From Nocardioides pelophilus (lineage in GTDB: Bacteria; Actinomycetota; Actinomycetes; Propionibacteriales; Nocardioidaceae): 56,982 nt of DNA. Shown one piece after another: positions 49,128 through 56,711 of the stretch; positions within the stretch are counted from its first letter, which is position 1, and each line of letters begins with the position of its first letter. A model generated the notes under the pieces. That model saw only the letters and a list, made by a program, of their open reading frames with translations. It was not told where the DNA came from and did no database searches. The stretch spans positions 1 through 56,982 of the forward strand of contig NZ_JACEHF010000009.1 of NCBI RefSeq assembly GCF_014180685.1, given 5' to 3'. The position numbers and the translations under genes were made by a program.

Positions 49128-50204
49128 TCACGGCAGCGCAAGCTGGCGTGCCAGCGCCCGCCAGGGTTCCCCGCGGTCCGAGAGCTGACCGCCGGAGTCC
49201 ACGACCGCCCACGACGTCATCACGACCCACTCCAGCACCCGCTGACGGTCCGTGACATCGGCGGCATGTGGGACCCCGTCAGCGAGCCTGATCGCCTCGT
49301 CCCGCGCCGGCAGGAGCCGTCTGGCCGGGGCCACGAGTCCGCCGAGGTCAGGCGCCACGAACGTGGGACGCAGGCTGGTCGGCGCGGACGCCAACGCCTG
49401 CAGGTCGGTGATCCCGGACAGGACCAGCAGTGAGTCGATGCCCGCTGCTCGCGCGCCCGCGATGTCGGTGTCCAGGCGGTCGCCGCACAGCAGGGTCTGC
49501 TCGAGCGGCGTGCCCAGCATCCGCTGGGCGGTCGCGAAGAACCCGGGCTCCGGCTTTCCCACCGAGCGCGGGGCGACGCCGGCGACCGTCTCGACCACCT
49601 TCACCAGCGCGCCGTTCCCGGGAGCGACGCCGCGATCGGTCGGAACCGCAGGGTCCAGGTTGGTCGCCACCCATGGCACCCCGGCCCGGGCGAGGTAGCC
49701 GACCTCGGCGAGCTCGCGCCAGGTGACCTCGTGTCCCAGACCTTGGACGACGGCGACCACCGACCCAGCCGCGGGGTCGCCGACTCTCACGGAAATAAGT
49801 CCGACGCCGTCCAGGGCGGCCGCCACTCCCGGCCCACCGACGGCCAGCACGGGGCTGCCGGGTGGGACCAAGGCAGCAAGATGGTGCGCGGCGACATCAG
49901 CACTCGTGGCGACCGACCACGGACCGTCGACCAGGCCCAGCTCCTGGAGGTGGGCGCCGATGGTCGAAGGCTCTCGCGACGCGTTGTTCGTCGCGAACAC
50001 GATCGAGCGCCGCGACCGGACGACGCGGTTGAGCGCGTCGATCGCCCCGGCGATGTCGCGACCACTGCGGTAGACGACGCCGTCCAGGTCGCAGATCACG
50101 CCGCGGTAGTCACTGACCAGCGCTGGCCCGTGCCGACCTGGCGTCCGCAGGGCGTCATCCGTGCGTCGACGCATCCAGGGCCGGGGAAAGGGTCGCGAAC
50201 TCAC
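49128..50204 (-). CDS. HAD-IIA family phosphatase, candidate phosphoglycolate phosphatase
   Basis: 358 residues. HAD motifs: DLDGVVYRSG (nucleophile Asp), FATNNASR (motif II with the NagD-type cap), GKPEPGFF (Lys) and GDRLDTDIAGARAAGIDSLLVLSGI (acidic motif). The NagD/PGP subgroup dephosphorylates phosphoglycolate, p-nitrophenyl phosphate or nucleotides; beside fbp and prk in a RuBisCO-bearing organism, phosphoglycolate is a reasonable guess. An extra ~70-residue C-terminus (DRQRVLEWVVMTSWAVVDSGG) is unusual. Start uncertain: GTG 50204 or ATG 50174. Divergent from fbp. Confidence 0.88.
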   Translation of the reverse strand: MSSRPFPRPWMRRRTDDALRTPGRHGPALVSDYRGVICDLDGVVYRSGRDIAGAIDALNRVVRSRRSIVFATNNASREPSTIGAHLQELGLVDGPWSVATSADVAAHHLAALVPPGSPVLAVGGPGVAAALDGVGLISVRVGDPAAGSVVAVVQGLGHEVTWRELAEVGYLARAGVPWVATNLDPAVPTDRGVAPGNGALVKVVETVAGVAPRSVGKPEPGFFATAQRMLGTPLEQTLLCGDRLDTDIAGARAAGIDSLLVLSGITDLQALASAPTSLRPTFVAPDLGGLVAPARRLLPARDEAIRLADGVPHAADVTDRQRVLEWVVMTSWAVVDSGGQLSDRGEPWRALARQLALP

Positions 50205-50340
50205 GAGGCCCAGAACCTACGGGGCAGCGCCTCCTGCGGGCTCACCCTGCCGGATGGCGAGTGGGGTGAAAGACGCGTCCTCGGTCTCCGCAGGTCGCGA
50301 AGGGCACCGGCCAACGGTCACCCTCCACGTCACCCGTCGG

Positions 50341-50377
50341 CTGGATGCACCAGCGGTGCACCACTGGTGTGCTCCAG
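50341..50377. promoter_or_regulatory. Nested dyad in the HAD-fbp divergent promoter region
   Basis: CACCAG (50348-50353) and CTGGTG (50364-50369) flank GGTGCACC (50355-50362), itself palindromic. The outer sequences CTGGATGCAC and GTGCTCCAG extend the symmetry with one extra base on the left. It sits 35-70 bases upstream of the fbp start, a good operator position for fbp-prk. Confidence 0.6.
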
Positions 50378-50410
50378 ATGTACCCGCCGACCCCAGGGAG
50401 AGGGATCCAG

Positions 50411-51484
50411 ATGCTCACCGACCGATCGACGCTGGCCAGGTTCTTGATCGAGGAGCGTCGCCGCCACCCTGGATCCAGCGGCGAGCTCAACTCGCTGATC
50501 CTCGACGTCGCCCTCGCGTGCACCGCGATCTCGCGCCGGATCGCATCCGGCGCCCTCACCGACCTCCTGGGTCAGGCCGAGGTCGTGAACGTGCAGGGGG
50601 AGCAGCAGCAGAAGCTCGACGTGGTCGCGAACGAGATCTTCCTCCGGGCCACCGAGTGGGGCGGCCAGCTCGGCGGGATGGCGTCGGAGGAGCTGGACGA
50701 TCCCTACCCGATCCCGTCGACGTACCCGCGCGGCAAGTATCTGCTCGCCTTCGACCCGCTCGACGGTTCGTCGAACATCGACGTCAACGTCTCAGTGGGG
50801 AGCATCTTCTCGATCATGCGCGCTCCGCATCCGGGACAGGACGCAACCGTCGCCGACTTCCTCCAGCCCGGTCGCGAGGTGGTTGCGGCCGGCTACGCGA
50901 TCTACGGACCCTCAACGGTGCTGGTGCTCTCGGTCGGCCGCGGTGTGCACGCCTTCACGCTGGACCCGCAGCTGGGCGAGTTCTTCCTGACCAACGAAGA
51001 CATCACGCTGCCGGCGACGACCTCGGAGTTCGCGGTCAACAGCTCCAACCAGCGGTTCTGGGAACGACCCGTCGGTCGCTACATCGACGAGTGCCTCGCC
51101 GGCGTTGCCGGTCCACGAGAGAAGGACTTCAACATGCGTTGGGTCGCGTCGCTGGTCGCGGAGACACACCGGATCCTGACCCGGGGCGGCGTGTTCCTCT
51201 ATCCGCGCGACACGAAGGACCCGGCACGCGAGGGCCGGCTGCGCCTGCTGTACGAGGCGAACCCGATCGCCTTCCTCGTGGAGCAGGCCGGCGGGTTGGC
51301 CACCACCGGGACTGACCGCGTGCTCGATGTCGAGCCCACCAGCCTGCACCAGCGGATCGGGTTCATCTTCGGCTGCCGCGAGGAGGTCGAACGGATCGTG
51401 CGCTACCACGAGGACCCCGACGACGTCGCCGAGGCCGAGTACCCGCTCTACGGCCTCCGTGGCCTCTACCGCGCCGCGAACTGA
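50411..51484 (+). CDS. cbbF: Fructose-1,6-bisphosphatase class I
   Basis: 357 residues from ATG 50411. It hydrolyses fructose 1,6-bisphosphate (often also sedoheptulose 1,7-bisphosphate) in the Calvin cycle. Metal-site motif FDPLDGSSNIDVNVSVGSIFSI, GYAIYGPSTVLVLS and the C-terminal DTKDPAREGRLRLLYEANPIAFLVEQAGG are typical. The ribosome site is the purine run GGGAGAGG upstream. prk follows 10 bases after the stop. Confidence 0.95.
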   Translation: MLTDRSTLARFLIEERRRHPGSSGELNSLILDVALACTAISRRIASGALTDLLGQAEVVNVQGEQQQKLDVVANEIFLRATEWGGQLGGMASEELDDPYPIPSTYPRGKYLLAFDPLDGSSNIDVNVSVGSIFSIMRAPHPGQDATVADFLQPGREVVAAGYAIYGPSTVLVLSVGRGVHAFTLDPQLGEFFLTNEDITLPATTSEFAVNSSNQRFWERPVGRYIDECLAGVAGPREKDFNMRWVASLVAETHRILTRGGVFLYPRDTKDPAREGRLRLLYEANPIAFLVEQAGGLATTGTDRVLDVEPTSLHQRIGFIFGCREEVERIVRYHEDPDDVAEAEYPLYGLRGLYRAAN

Positions 51485-51494
51485 GGAGGGACCG

Positions 51495-52370
51495 ATGTCA
51501 GACAAGCACCCCGTCGTCGCCATCACCGGCTCGTCCGGCGCGGGCACGACATCCGTGATGCGGACGTTCGAGCAGATCTTCCGTCGCGAGCAGCTGACGG
51601 CTGCCTTCATCGAGGGCGACAGCTTCCACCGGTTCGACCGGATGGGCATGAAGGAGGAGATGGCGAAGGCGTTCACCGACCACAACCACACCTTCAGCCA
51701 CTTCGGCCCGGAGGCGAACCTGTTCGAGGAGCTGGAGGATCTCTTCCGGACGTACGGCGAGAGCGGCCACGGGCGGGTGCGCAAGTACCTCCACGACGAG
51801 GCCGAGGCAGCGCCGTACGGCCAGGAGCCGGGAACCTTCACGCCGTGGGAGGACCTGCCGGCCGAGACCGACCTCCTCTTCTACGAGGGCCTGCATGGTG
51901 CAGTCGTCACCGAGAAGGTCGACATCGCGCGCCACGCCGACCTCCTGATCGGGGTTGTGCCCGTGATCAACCTGGAGTGGACCCAGAAGCTGCACCGCGA
52001 CAAGTCCAAGCGCGGCTACTCCACCGAGGCGATCACGGAGACGATTCTCCGCCGGATGCACGACTACGTGAACTACATGTGCCCCCAGTTCTCCAAGACG
52101 CACGTCAACTTCCAGCGGGTCCCGGTGGTGGACACCTCGAACCCGTTCATCGCTCGCACGATCCCGTCGCAGGACGAGTCGATGCTCGTGATCCGCTTCG
52201 CCAACCCGCGTGGGATCGACTTCCCGTATCTGTTGTCGATGCTGCACGACTCGTTCATGTCGCGTCCGAACACGATCGTGTGCCCGGGCGGGAAGATGGA
52301 TCTCGCGATGCAGCTGATCTTCACCCCCATGCTGTGGCGGCTGATCGAGCGTCGGGATCGGGCGCGCTAA
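51495..52370 (+). CDS. cbbP: Phosphoribulokinase, class I (proteobacterial type)
   Basis: 291 residues. P-loop TGSSGAGTTSV (about 11-21), FIEGDSFHRFDR, HNHTFSHFGPEANLFEELEDLF, LLFYEGLHGAVV, INLEWTQKLHRDKSKRGYS and RFANPRGIDFPYLLSMLHDSFMSRPNTIVCPGGKMDLAMQLI follow the short, octameric class I enzymes. It is therefore a different lineage from the class II-like enzyme at 26577. Begins 10 bases after fbp; a hairpin follows the stop. Confidence 0.95.
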   Translation: MSDKHPVVAITGSSGAGTTSVMRTFEQIFRREQLTAAFIEGDSFHRFDRMGMKEEMAKAFTDHNHTFSHFGPEANLFEELEDLFRTYGESGHGRVRKYLHDEAEAAPYGQEPGTFTPWEDLPAETDLLFYEGLHGAVVTEKVDIARHADLLIGVVPVINLEWTQKLHRDKSKRGYSTEAITETILRRMHDYVNYMCPQFSKTHVNFQRVPVVDTSNPFIARTIPSQDESMLVIRFANPRGIDFPYLLSMLHDSFMSRPNTIVCPGGKMDLAMQLIFTPMLWRLIERRDRAR

Positions 52371-52378
52371 GAGCGTCA

Positions 52379-52405
52379 GTCCGCCACTGCGGAGGCACGG
52401 CGGAC
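52379..52405 (+). terminator. Terminator after fbp-prk
   Basis: GTCCGCC (52379-52385) pairs with GGCGGAC (52399-52405), loop of 13 bases, starting 8 bases beyond the prk stop. No T-tract. Confidence 0.6.
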
Positions 52406-52530
52406 GGCACCCTCCAAAGCCCTCCGTGACCTGCATCACACCATTCCTCACCCGTTGAGGTGAGGCGGCGGTTCGTCAATCACGGTCGGGTGGGGTGCCG
52501 GGCTCCCTCCGCAGAAAGCAGACGTGCGCG

Positions 52531-53277
52531 ATGCCAACGATCAGCGACAGTGATTCGCGAAGCACCACCGTGCGGGCGACACGCAGCACGGAGTCGGCAT
52601 CAATCGCTGGTCATACACAGCGGCTCAGCGCCGCGTGGACCCGGACCGGCGCGACGGTGGGCGCCTGGGTTGTCTCGCTCGCCGTCGCGACGAGCGGCAC
52701 GGTGTGGTACCTGCAGACGCGCGAGGCCCCCGCCAGCGAGCCAGGCGCCGCGACGTCGTCCGGCTCGGACGTACAGGACCGGGCAGCACGTCCAGTGCCC
52801 GAGGTCGAGAACCAGCCTCTGACAAGCCAGCCGGAACGGCGAACTCTCACCGACCGCAAGTTCGGGTACCAGTTGACGTACCCGGAGACCTGGACGGAAC
52901 TGCGCACATCCACAGGCCATGTTGTCCGCATCGACCGCCGCAGTGCCTTCAGCATTCGCACACTGCCGCTCCAACACCCTGCCGCACTGGCTGACCTCCG
53001 CGACTTGCATGCGGTAACCGACGCCATCTTGTCCAGCCCCGACGCCGACATCACCGTGCTCGACGTCCGGGAGATCGAGCTCGCCGGCTTCCCCGCCGTC
53101 TACTACCTGTACTACTTCCGCGACGGCGACCGGCGTGGCATCCACGCCCACTACTTCGTCTTCGACGGCAGGAAGTTGCACACGCTCGTCTTCCAGGTCG
53201 TCCCGGCCAGCCGCTTCGCTGACTATGCGTCCGGGTTCGACCAAGTCGTCGCCTCGTTCACGGCTCTCCCGCACTGA
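52531..53277 (+). CDS. Membrane-anchored protein with PsbP/DcrB-like domain
   Basis: 248 residues from ATG 52531. N-terminal ~30 residues are Ser/Thr/Arg-rich, then one TM (about 38-58: ATVGAWVVSLAVATSGTVWYL), a Pro/Ser linker, and a folded domain beginning RTLTDRKFGYQLTYPETWTEL, the usual opening of PsbP/DUF1795-type domains, ending RFADYASGFDQVVASFTALPH. The domain is probably outside the membrane. First gene of the terminal membrane-protein run. Function unknown. Confidence 0.78.
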   Translation: MPTISDSDSRSTTVRATRSTESASIAGHTQRLSAAWTRTGATVGAWVVSLAVATSGTVWYLQTREAPASEPGAATSSGSDVQDRAARPVPEVENQPLTSQPERRTLTDRKFGYQLTYPETWTELRTSTGHVVRIDRRSAFSIRTLPLQHPAALADLRDLHAVTDAILSSPDADITVLDVREIELAGFPAVYYLYYFRDGDRRGIHAHYFVFDGRKLHTLVFQVVPASRFADYASGFDQVVASFTALPH

Positions 53278-53294
53278 GCAACCAGGAGAAACAC

Positions 53295-53540
53295 ATGATC
53301 TGGCTGATCCTCGGAGTGCTGCTCTTGTCAGCGGCGTTTCCGGTCCTGCACCGCGCGTTGGTAGACCTCGAGAGCAGCCTGCTCGCGATCGATCAAGCAC
53401 TCAGCGATGTCGTCATGGAGTGCCAGCGCATCGTCCCTGTCCTTGACGGCATCCCGGCGCTCATCGAGACGGAGACGCTCACTGGCGCGGTTCCCGGGCT
53501 GGTCGGCGACTACGTCGGCGCATTGTCGCCTCTCCTCTAA
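53295..53540 (+). CDS. Small single-TM protein 1
   Basis: 81 residues. ATG 53295 with the ribosome site AGGAG. N-terminal hydrophobic segment MIWLILGVLLLSAAFPVL, then an amphipathic stretch (LESSLLAIDQALSDVVMECQRIVPVLDGIPALIETETL) with the hydrophobic repeat pattern seen in the other genes of the run. No family recognised. Confidence 0.72.
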   Translation: MIWLILGVLLLSAAFPVLHRALVDLESSLLAIDQALSDVVMECQRIVPVLDGIPALIETETLTGAVPGLVGDYVGALSPLL

Positions 53541-53559
53541 GCCACGGAACGGATACCTG

Positions 53560-53823
53560 ATGACTCTCTTGACCACGCTGGCCGTCGTCCTGTCGATCTC
53601 TGCGATCGCGATGGTCGTCTTCTACCTGGTTCGCGTGATCGCGGCCCTTCGCAGCATCACCGCGAAGCTCGCCAACGCCCGCTTGCTCCTGCTCACTGTC
53701 GCGTCGCAGACCGAGCCCGCGAGCGAATTGGTCGGCGGCATCGGCAGCAACGTCGCATCGCTCGAGGAGCTGGTGACCGGCGTCGCCCGCACCCTTGGCA
53801 TCACTGTGGGGGGATCCAGGTGA
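53560..53823 (+). CDS. Small single-TM protein 2
   Basis: 87 residues from ATG 53560. N-terminal TM (TLAVVLSISAIAMVVFYLVRVI), then a helical segment (ALRSITAKLANARLLLLTVASQTEPASELVGGIGSNVASLEELVTGVAR). Its stop overlaps the next start as GTGA. Unknown function. Confidence 0.72.
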   Translation: MTLLTTLAVVLSISAIAMVVFYLVRVIAALRSITAKLANARLLLLTVASQTEPASELVGGIGSNVASLEELVTGVARTLGITVGGSR

Positions 53824-54050
53824 CCGACTACGCGGTCGAATGCCAAGCACTCGGTTTCGTCTGTGACTGGCGGATGATCTCCGACGACAAGCCCGCCGCG
53901 GTCGCCGCGGTCGTGGAGCACGTCAACAAAGCCCACGGCACGGGTACGACGTCGCTTGCACTGAGCGCGCTGGTCGAACGCTACGTCGCTGAGCTCCCGG
54001 CCAGGGGTCCATCCGGCCGTCACTCTCACCGCAAGGAGCACGCATCGTGA
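53820..54050 (+). CDS. Small soluble DUF1059-like protein
   Basis: 76 residues from GTG 53820, overlapping the previous stop by 4 bases. VECQALGFVCDWRMISDDKPAAVAAVVEHVNKAHG has the Cys, Cys and two-His pattern of DUF1059 proteins (C-x-LG-x-C ... H ... H). This may form a small metal site. It is the only soluble member of the run, and its stop overlaps the next ATG. Confidence 0.7.
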   Translation: MTDYAVECQALGFVCDWRMISDDKPAAVAAVVEHVNKAHGTGTTSLALSALVERYVAELPARGPSGRHSHRKEHAS

Positions 54051-54706
54051 ACACCAACGACTTCTTCCCGGCGCGACCGCCGTCACGGCGCAGCGTCACA
54101 CCAGGCGGGCTGGCGTCTATCGCCGTCGTCGTCGCCGCCGCGATCGTCCTGCTCCTCCTGCTGCACCGAACGGAGTCGAACGCTGTGCAGATCCGCGATG
54201 AGGCGGCTGACATCGCGGAGAGCGGCCGGGGCATCAACGACTACACCGACTCGATCATGCAGCTGAACCGGACCAACAAGCTCGCGGCCTCCATCCTTGC
54301 CAGTGCACAGCCACTGGACGCGTCGTTAACGGACGTCGAGGCAGTCGCCGGCGACATCGACGACGCGGTTGTTGGAATCCAGCGCCACGCCGAGTCCATC
54401 GACTCGAGTGCGCGGTCGATCAACGCCAGCGCCGCGACGATCCTGGGCGACGTGACCGACATCAACCAGCAGGCGAACTCGATCTCCACCACGGCCGGCG
54501 GGATCAATGCAGACGCGGCCGGCATCCTTCGCACCGCGGTGGCCATCCAGCGTGGCATCCGCCTGATCAACGACAGCGCGGCGCGAGCGGCCGACGTCGT
54601 GGGCGTCATTCTCGCCGACGCCCGCAATATCAACACCCATGCGGTCCGCACTGCCCACCTCGCGCGCTGCATCGACGACGGACTCAACGGCGGCAGCCCG
54701 TGCTGA
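54047..54706 (+). CDS. Single-TM protein with long helical repeat domain, C-terminal Cys pair (A)
   Basis: 219 residues. TM at about 20-41 (GGLASIAVVVAAAIVLLLLLHR), then ~165 residues of heptad-like helices rich in Ile, Asn, Ala and Asp (SIDSSARSINASAATILGDVTDINQQANSISTTAGGINADAAGILRTA), reminiscent of chemoreceptor-type signalling helices but without methyl-accepting landmarks. Ends ARCIDDGLNGGSPC. Start ATG 54047 overlaps the DUF1059-like stop. Orientation across the membrane is unknown; the C-terminal Cys pair suggests outside (inference). Confidence 0.78.
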   Translation: MNTNDFFPARPPSRRSVTPGGLASIAVVVAAAIVLLLLLHRTESNAVQIRDEAADIAESGRGINDYTDSIMQLNRTNKLAASILASAQPLDASLTDVEAVAGDIDDAVVGIQRHAESIDSSARSINASAATILGDVTDINQQANSISTTAGGINADAAGILRTAVAIQRGIRLINDSAARAADVVGVILADARNINTHAVRTAHLARCIDDGLNGGSPC

Positions 54707-54764
54707 TTCGAACGCGCGAGCCCTTGCTGCGCCAGACCATCCCGACGAGAACTGGACGTTGACC

Positions 54765-55475
54765 ATGGCAACCGACACCCGCATCGAGGACATCCTCGAC
54801 CTCGACTCCGAACAGCTTTCCCAGCGACGAGGCGTCGATCTCTGGCTGAGGACCTGGATCGCCCTCGCGGTGATCGTCGCGCTGACGGTAATCGCCTACC
54901 TGATCTTCATCTCCAGCTCGCTCGCCGGAATCAACACGCATCTGGCGACCGCCCGAGATGCCGTGACCGACGTCAACGGCAACACCAAGACCCTGCCCGG
55001 GCAGATCGACGCCGTGAACGCCAACCTTGCGAAGATTGACCAGTCGCTCCGGCCGATTCCGGCTCAGGCCGAGGCGATCCGCGCGGACCTCCAGTCCGTC
55101 AGGGACCACGGCGATGCCATCAACCAGTCACTGGCCAGCACCAGCGGACACCTCGCCTCGGTCGCTGAAGACCTCAGCGCCAGCGCGCCGTTGCTGACCC
55201 ACATCACCTCGCAGCTGACCGATACTTCGCAGCTACTCACCTCGATCCTCGACTCCACCTCGGCGATCGACCGCAACCTGGTCACGCTCAACAGCGACGG
55301 TCCAGCGGGCGTGTCCAGGACCAGCGCGACGGTCCAGGCCATCGTCGGTCACCTGCAGCCAACCCGTGCCGGCCTCGGCAACATCCTCGCCGGCCTCGGC
55401 TCGGTCAACCTTCACCTCCAGCACGTCTGCGAGAGCCCGGCCATCAACGTGCTGCACGGGAGGCAGCCGTGCTGA
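54765..55475 (+). CDS. Single-TM protein with long helical repeat domain, C-terminal Cys pair (B)
   Basis: 236 residues from ATG 54765. Short cytosolic-looking start (MATDTRIEDILDLDSEQ), TM at about 30-51 (TWIALAVIVALTVIAYLIFISS), then long helices (AVNANLAKIDQSLRPIPAQAEAIRADLQSVRDHGDAINQSLAST). Ends HVCESPAINVLHGRQPC, echoing the Cys...PC ending of the preceding gene, so the two are probably paralogues. Its stop overlaps the next start by 7 bases. Confidence 0.78.
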   Translation: MATDTRIEDILDLDSEQLSQRRGVDLWLRTWIALAVIVALTVIAYLIFISSSLAGINTHLATARDAVTDVNGNTKTLPGQIDAVNANLAKIDQSLRPIPAQAEAIRADLQSVRDHGDAINQSLASTSGHLASVAEDLSASAPLLTHITSQLTDTSQLLTSILDSTSAIDRNLVTLNSDGPAGVSRTSATVQAIVGHLQPTRAGLGNILAGLGSVNLHLQHVCESPAINVLHGRQPC

Positions 55476-56182
55476 CGGGTCTCATCGATCGCTACTCGAC
55501 GACGCCGTACGCCGGGCAGCGGCGAGCCATCGCCGTCAACCTCGTCGTCTTCCTACTTTTCGCGCTGACCGCCGTCGTCCTCCTCACCCGCACGGCGGTG
55601 GCCGCCAACGCCATCAACCGGGATGTCGCAAGCGCCATCGAGCCCGCGACCGACGGTATCGACAAGGACATCGAGCGACTTCCGGTACTCGACAGGACCG
55701 TCCGGCTCAGCCACCAGATCGCCATCGCGGCCAAGCCGCTGTCGACCCACCTCGACGAGGTCGTCCAGGCAACCGATCACATCAACGGCAACCTCGCCTC
55801 GACGAGGGAGCACGTGACCACGATCGGCACCTCAGTCGATGGGATCAAACGATCGACCCATTCGATCAGACCCGCTGTCGTCGTACTCAATCGGCTAGTC
55901 GACAGCATCCACGGCCAGGTCGGCGACATCGTCGGCGATCTACGGACGGTCGCCGGACTGACGTCCTCGATGGGCGACGACCTGAACGACACCAACGCAT
56001 CGCTTGCGCGAATCCTCGCCGCGACGGAACCCCTACGGCAGGCGGTGCGCGGCATCAACGGAAGCGTCGAACGCATCGACGGCAGCGCCCGGCGCATCGA
56101 GAACAGCCCGCTCCTGCTTCGCAGCCTCGGCCCCGTACTGGGCCTGGAGACGCTGCTCGGCGACCTCACGGGAGGGAACTGA
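55469..56182 (+). CDS. Single-TM protein with long helical repeat domain (C)
   Basis: 237 residues from GTG 55469. TM at about 21-43 (IAVNLVVFLLFALTAVVLLTR), then helical repeats (VVQATDHINGNLASTREHVTTIGTSVDGIKRSTHSIRPAVVVLNRLVDSIHGQVGDIVGDLRTVAGL). Related in style to A and B but lacking the C-terminal Cys pair (ends LGDLTGGN). Overlaps gene B by 7 bases, implying coupled translation. Confidence 0.78.
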   Translation: MLTGLIDRYSTTPYAGQRRAIAVNLVVFLLFALTAVVLLTRTAVAANAINRDVASAIEPATDGIDKDIERLPVLDRTVRLSHQIAIAAKPLSTHLDEVVQATDHINGNLASTREHVTTIGTSVDGIKRSTHSIRPAVVVLNRLVDSIHGQVGDIVGDLRTVAGLTSSMGDDLNDTNASLARILAATEPLRQAVRGINGSVERIDGSARRIENSPLLLRSLGPVLGLETLLGDLTGGN

Positions 56183-56184
56183 TC

Positions 56185-56439
56185 ATGGGTCATCCCGGTT
56201 GGTACTTCGGCCTCGTCATCGCGTTCGTGCTCGTCTCGGTCGTCGTCATCTGTGTGGCGACGATCCTCAACCTCGCCCGGCGCATCTCGGTGCAGGTGCG
56301 GGAGATCGCCGTCGCACTGAGCGCGACTGGACGCAACACCGACATCCTGCAGGTCATCCCGGCCGTCAACGAACAGGTGGTCCAGGTTTACGCCGCGGTC
56401 AGCGGCGTCCGGGCGAAGTTCTTCGGAGGTGGACGATGA
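56185..56439 (+). CDS. Small single-TM protein 3
   Basis: 84 residues, ATG 56185 two bases after the previous stop, with GGAGGGAACTGATC upstream. TM at about 6-30 (WYFGLVIAFVLVSVVVICVATIL), then an amphipathic helix (RRISVQVREIAVALSATGRNTDILQVIPAVNEQVVQVYAAVSGV). Stop overlaps the next start as ATGA. Confidence 0.75.
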   Translation: MGHPGWYFGLVIAFVLVSVVVICVATILNLARRISVQVREIAVALSATGRNTDILQVIPAVNEQVVQVYAAVSGVRAKFFGGGR

Positions 56440-56711
56440 CCGCCGTCAGCGACACCACCGCCCTGTGGTGGATCTGCATCGGCATCGGCATCGTCGTCGC
56501 GCTCGTCGTCGTCGTCCTCCTCTGCCTGCTCTCCGCGTTCGTCGGCGACATCGGCCACCACGTCGGCGTGGTCGCCGTCCGACTGGACCACCTGGACGCG
56601 AACACCGGCTCTTATCCGCACCTCCACGAGACAGCGCAGCTCATCCATGCACTCGGCGTCGAGGTGGGCGCACACGTCCAGGCACTCTCGAGCAAGACGG
56701 GACCACTATGA
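56436..56711 (+). CDS. Small single-TM protein 4
   Basis: 91 residues. TM at about 10-37 (LWWICIGIGIVVALVVVVLLCLLSAFV), then GDIGHHVGVVAVRLDHLDANTGSYPHLHETAQLIHALG with several His. 4-base ATGA overlaps at both ends. Confidence 0.75.
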   Translation: MTAVSDTTALWWICIGIGIVVALVVVVLLCLLSAFVGDIGHHVGVVAVRLDHLDANTGSYPHLHETAQLIHALGVEVGAHVQALSSKTGPL

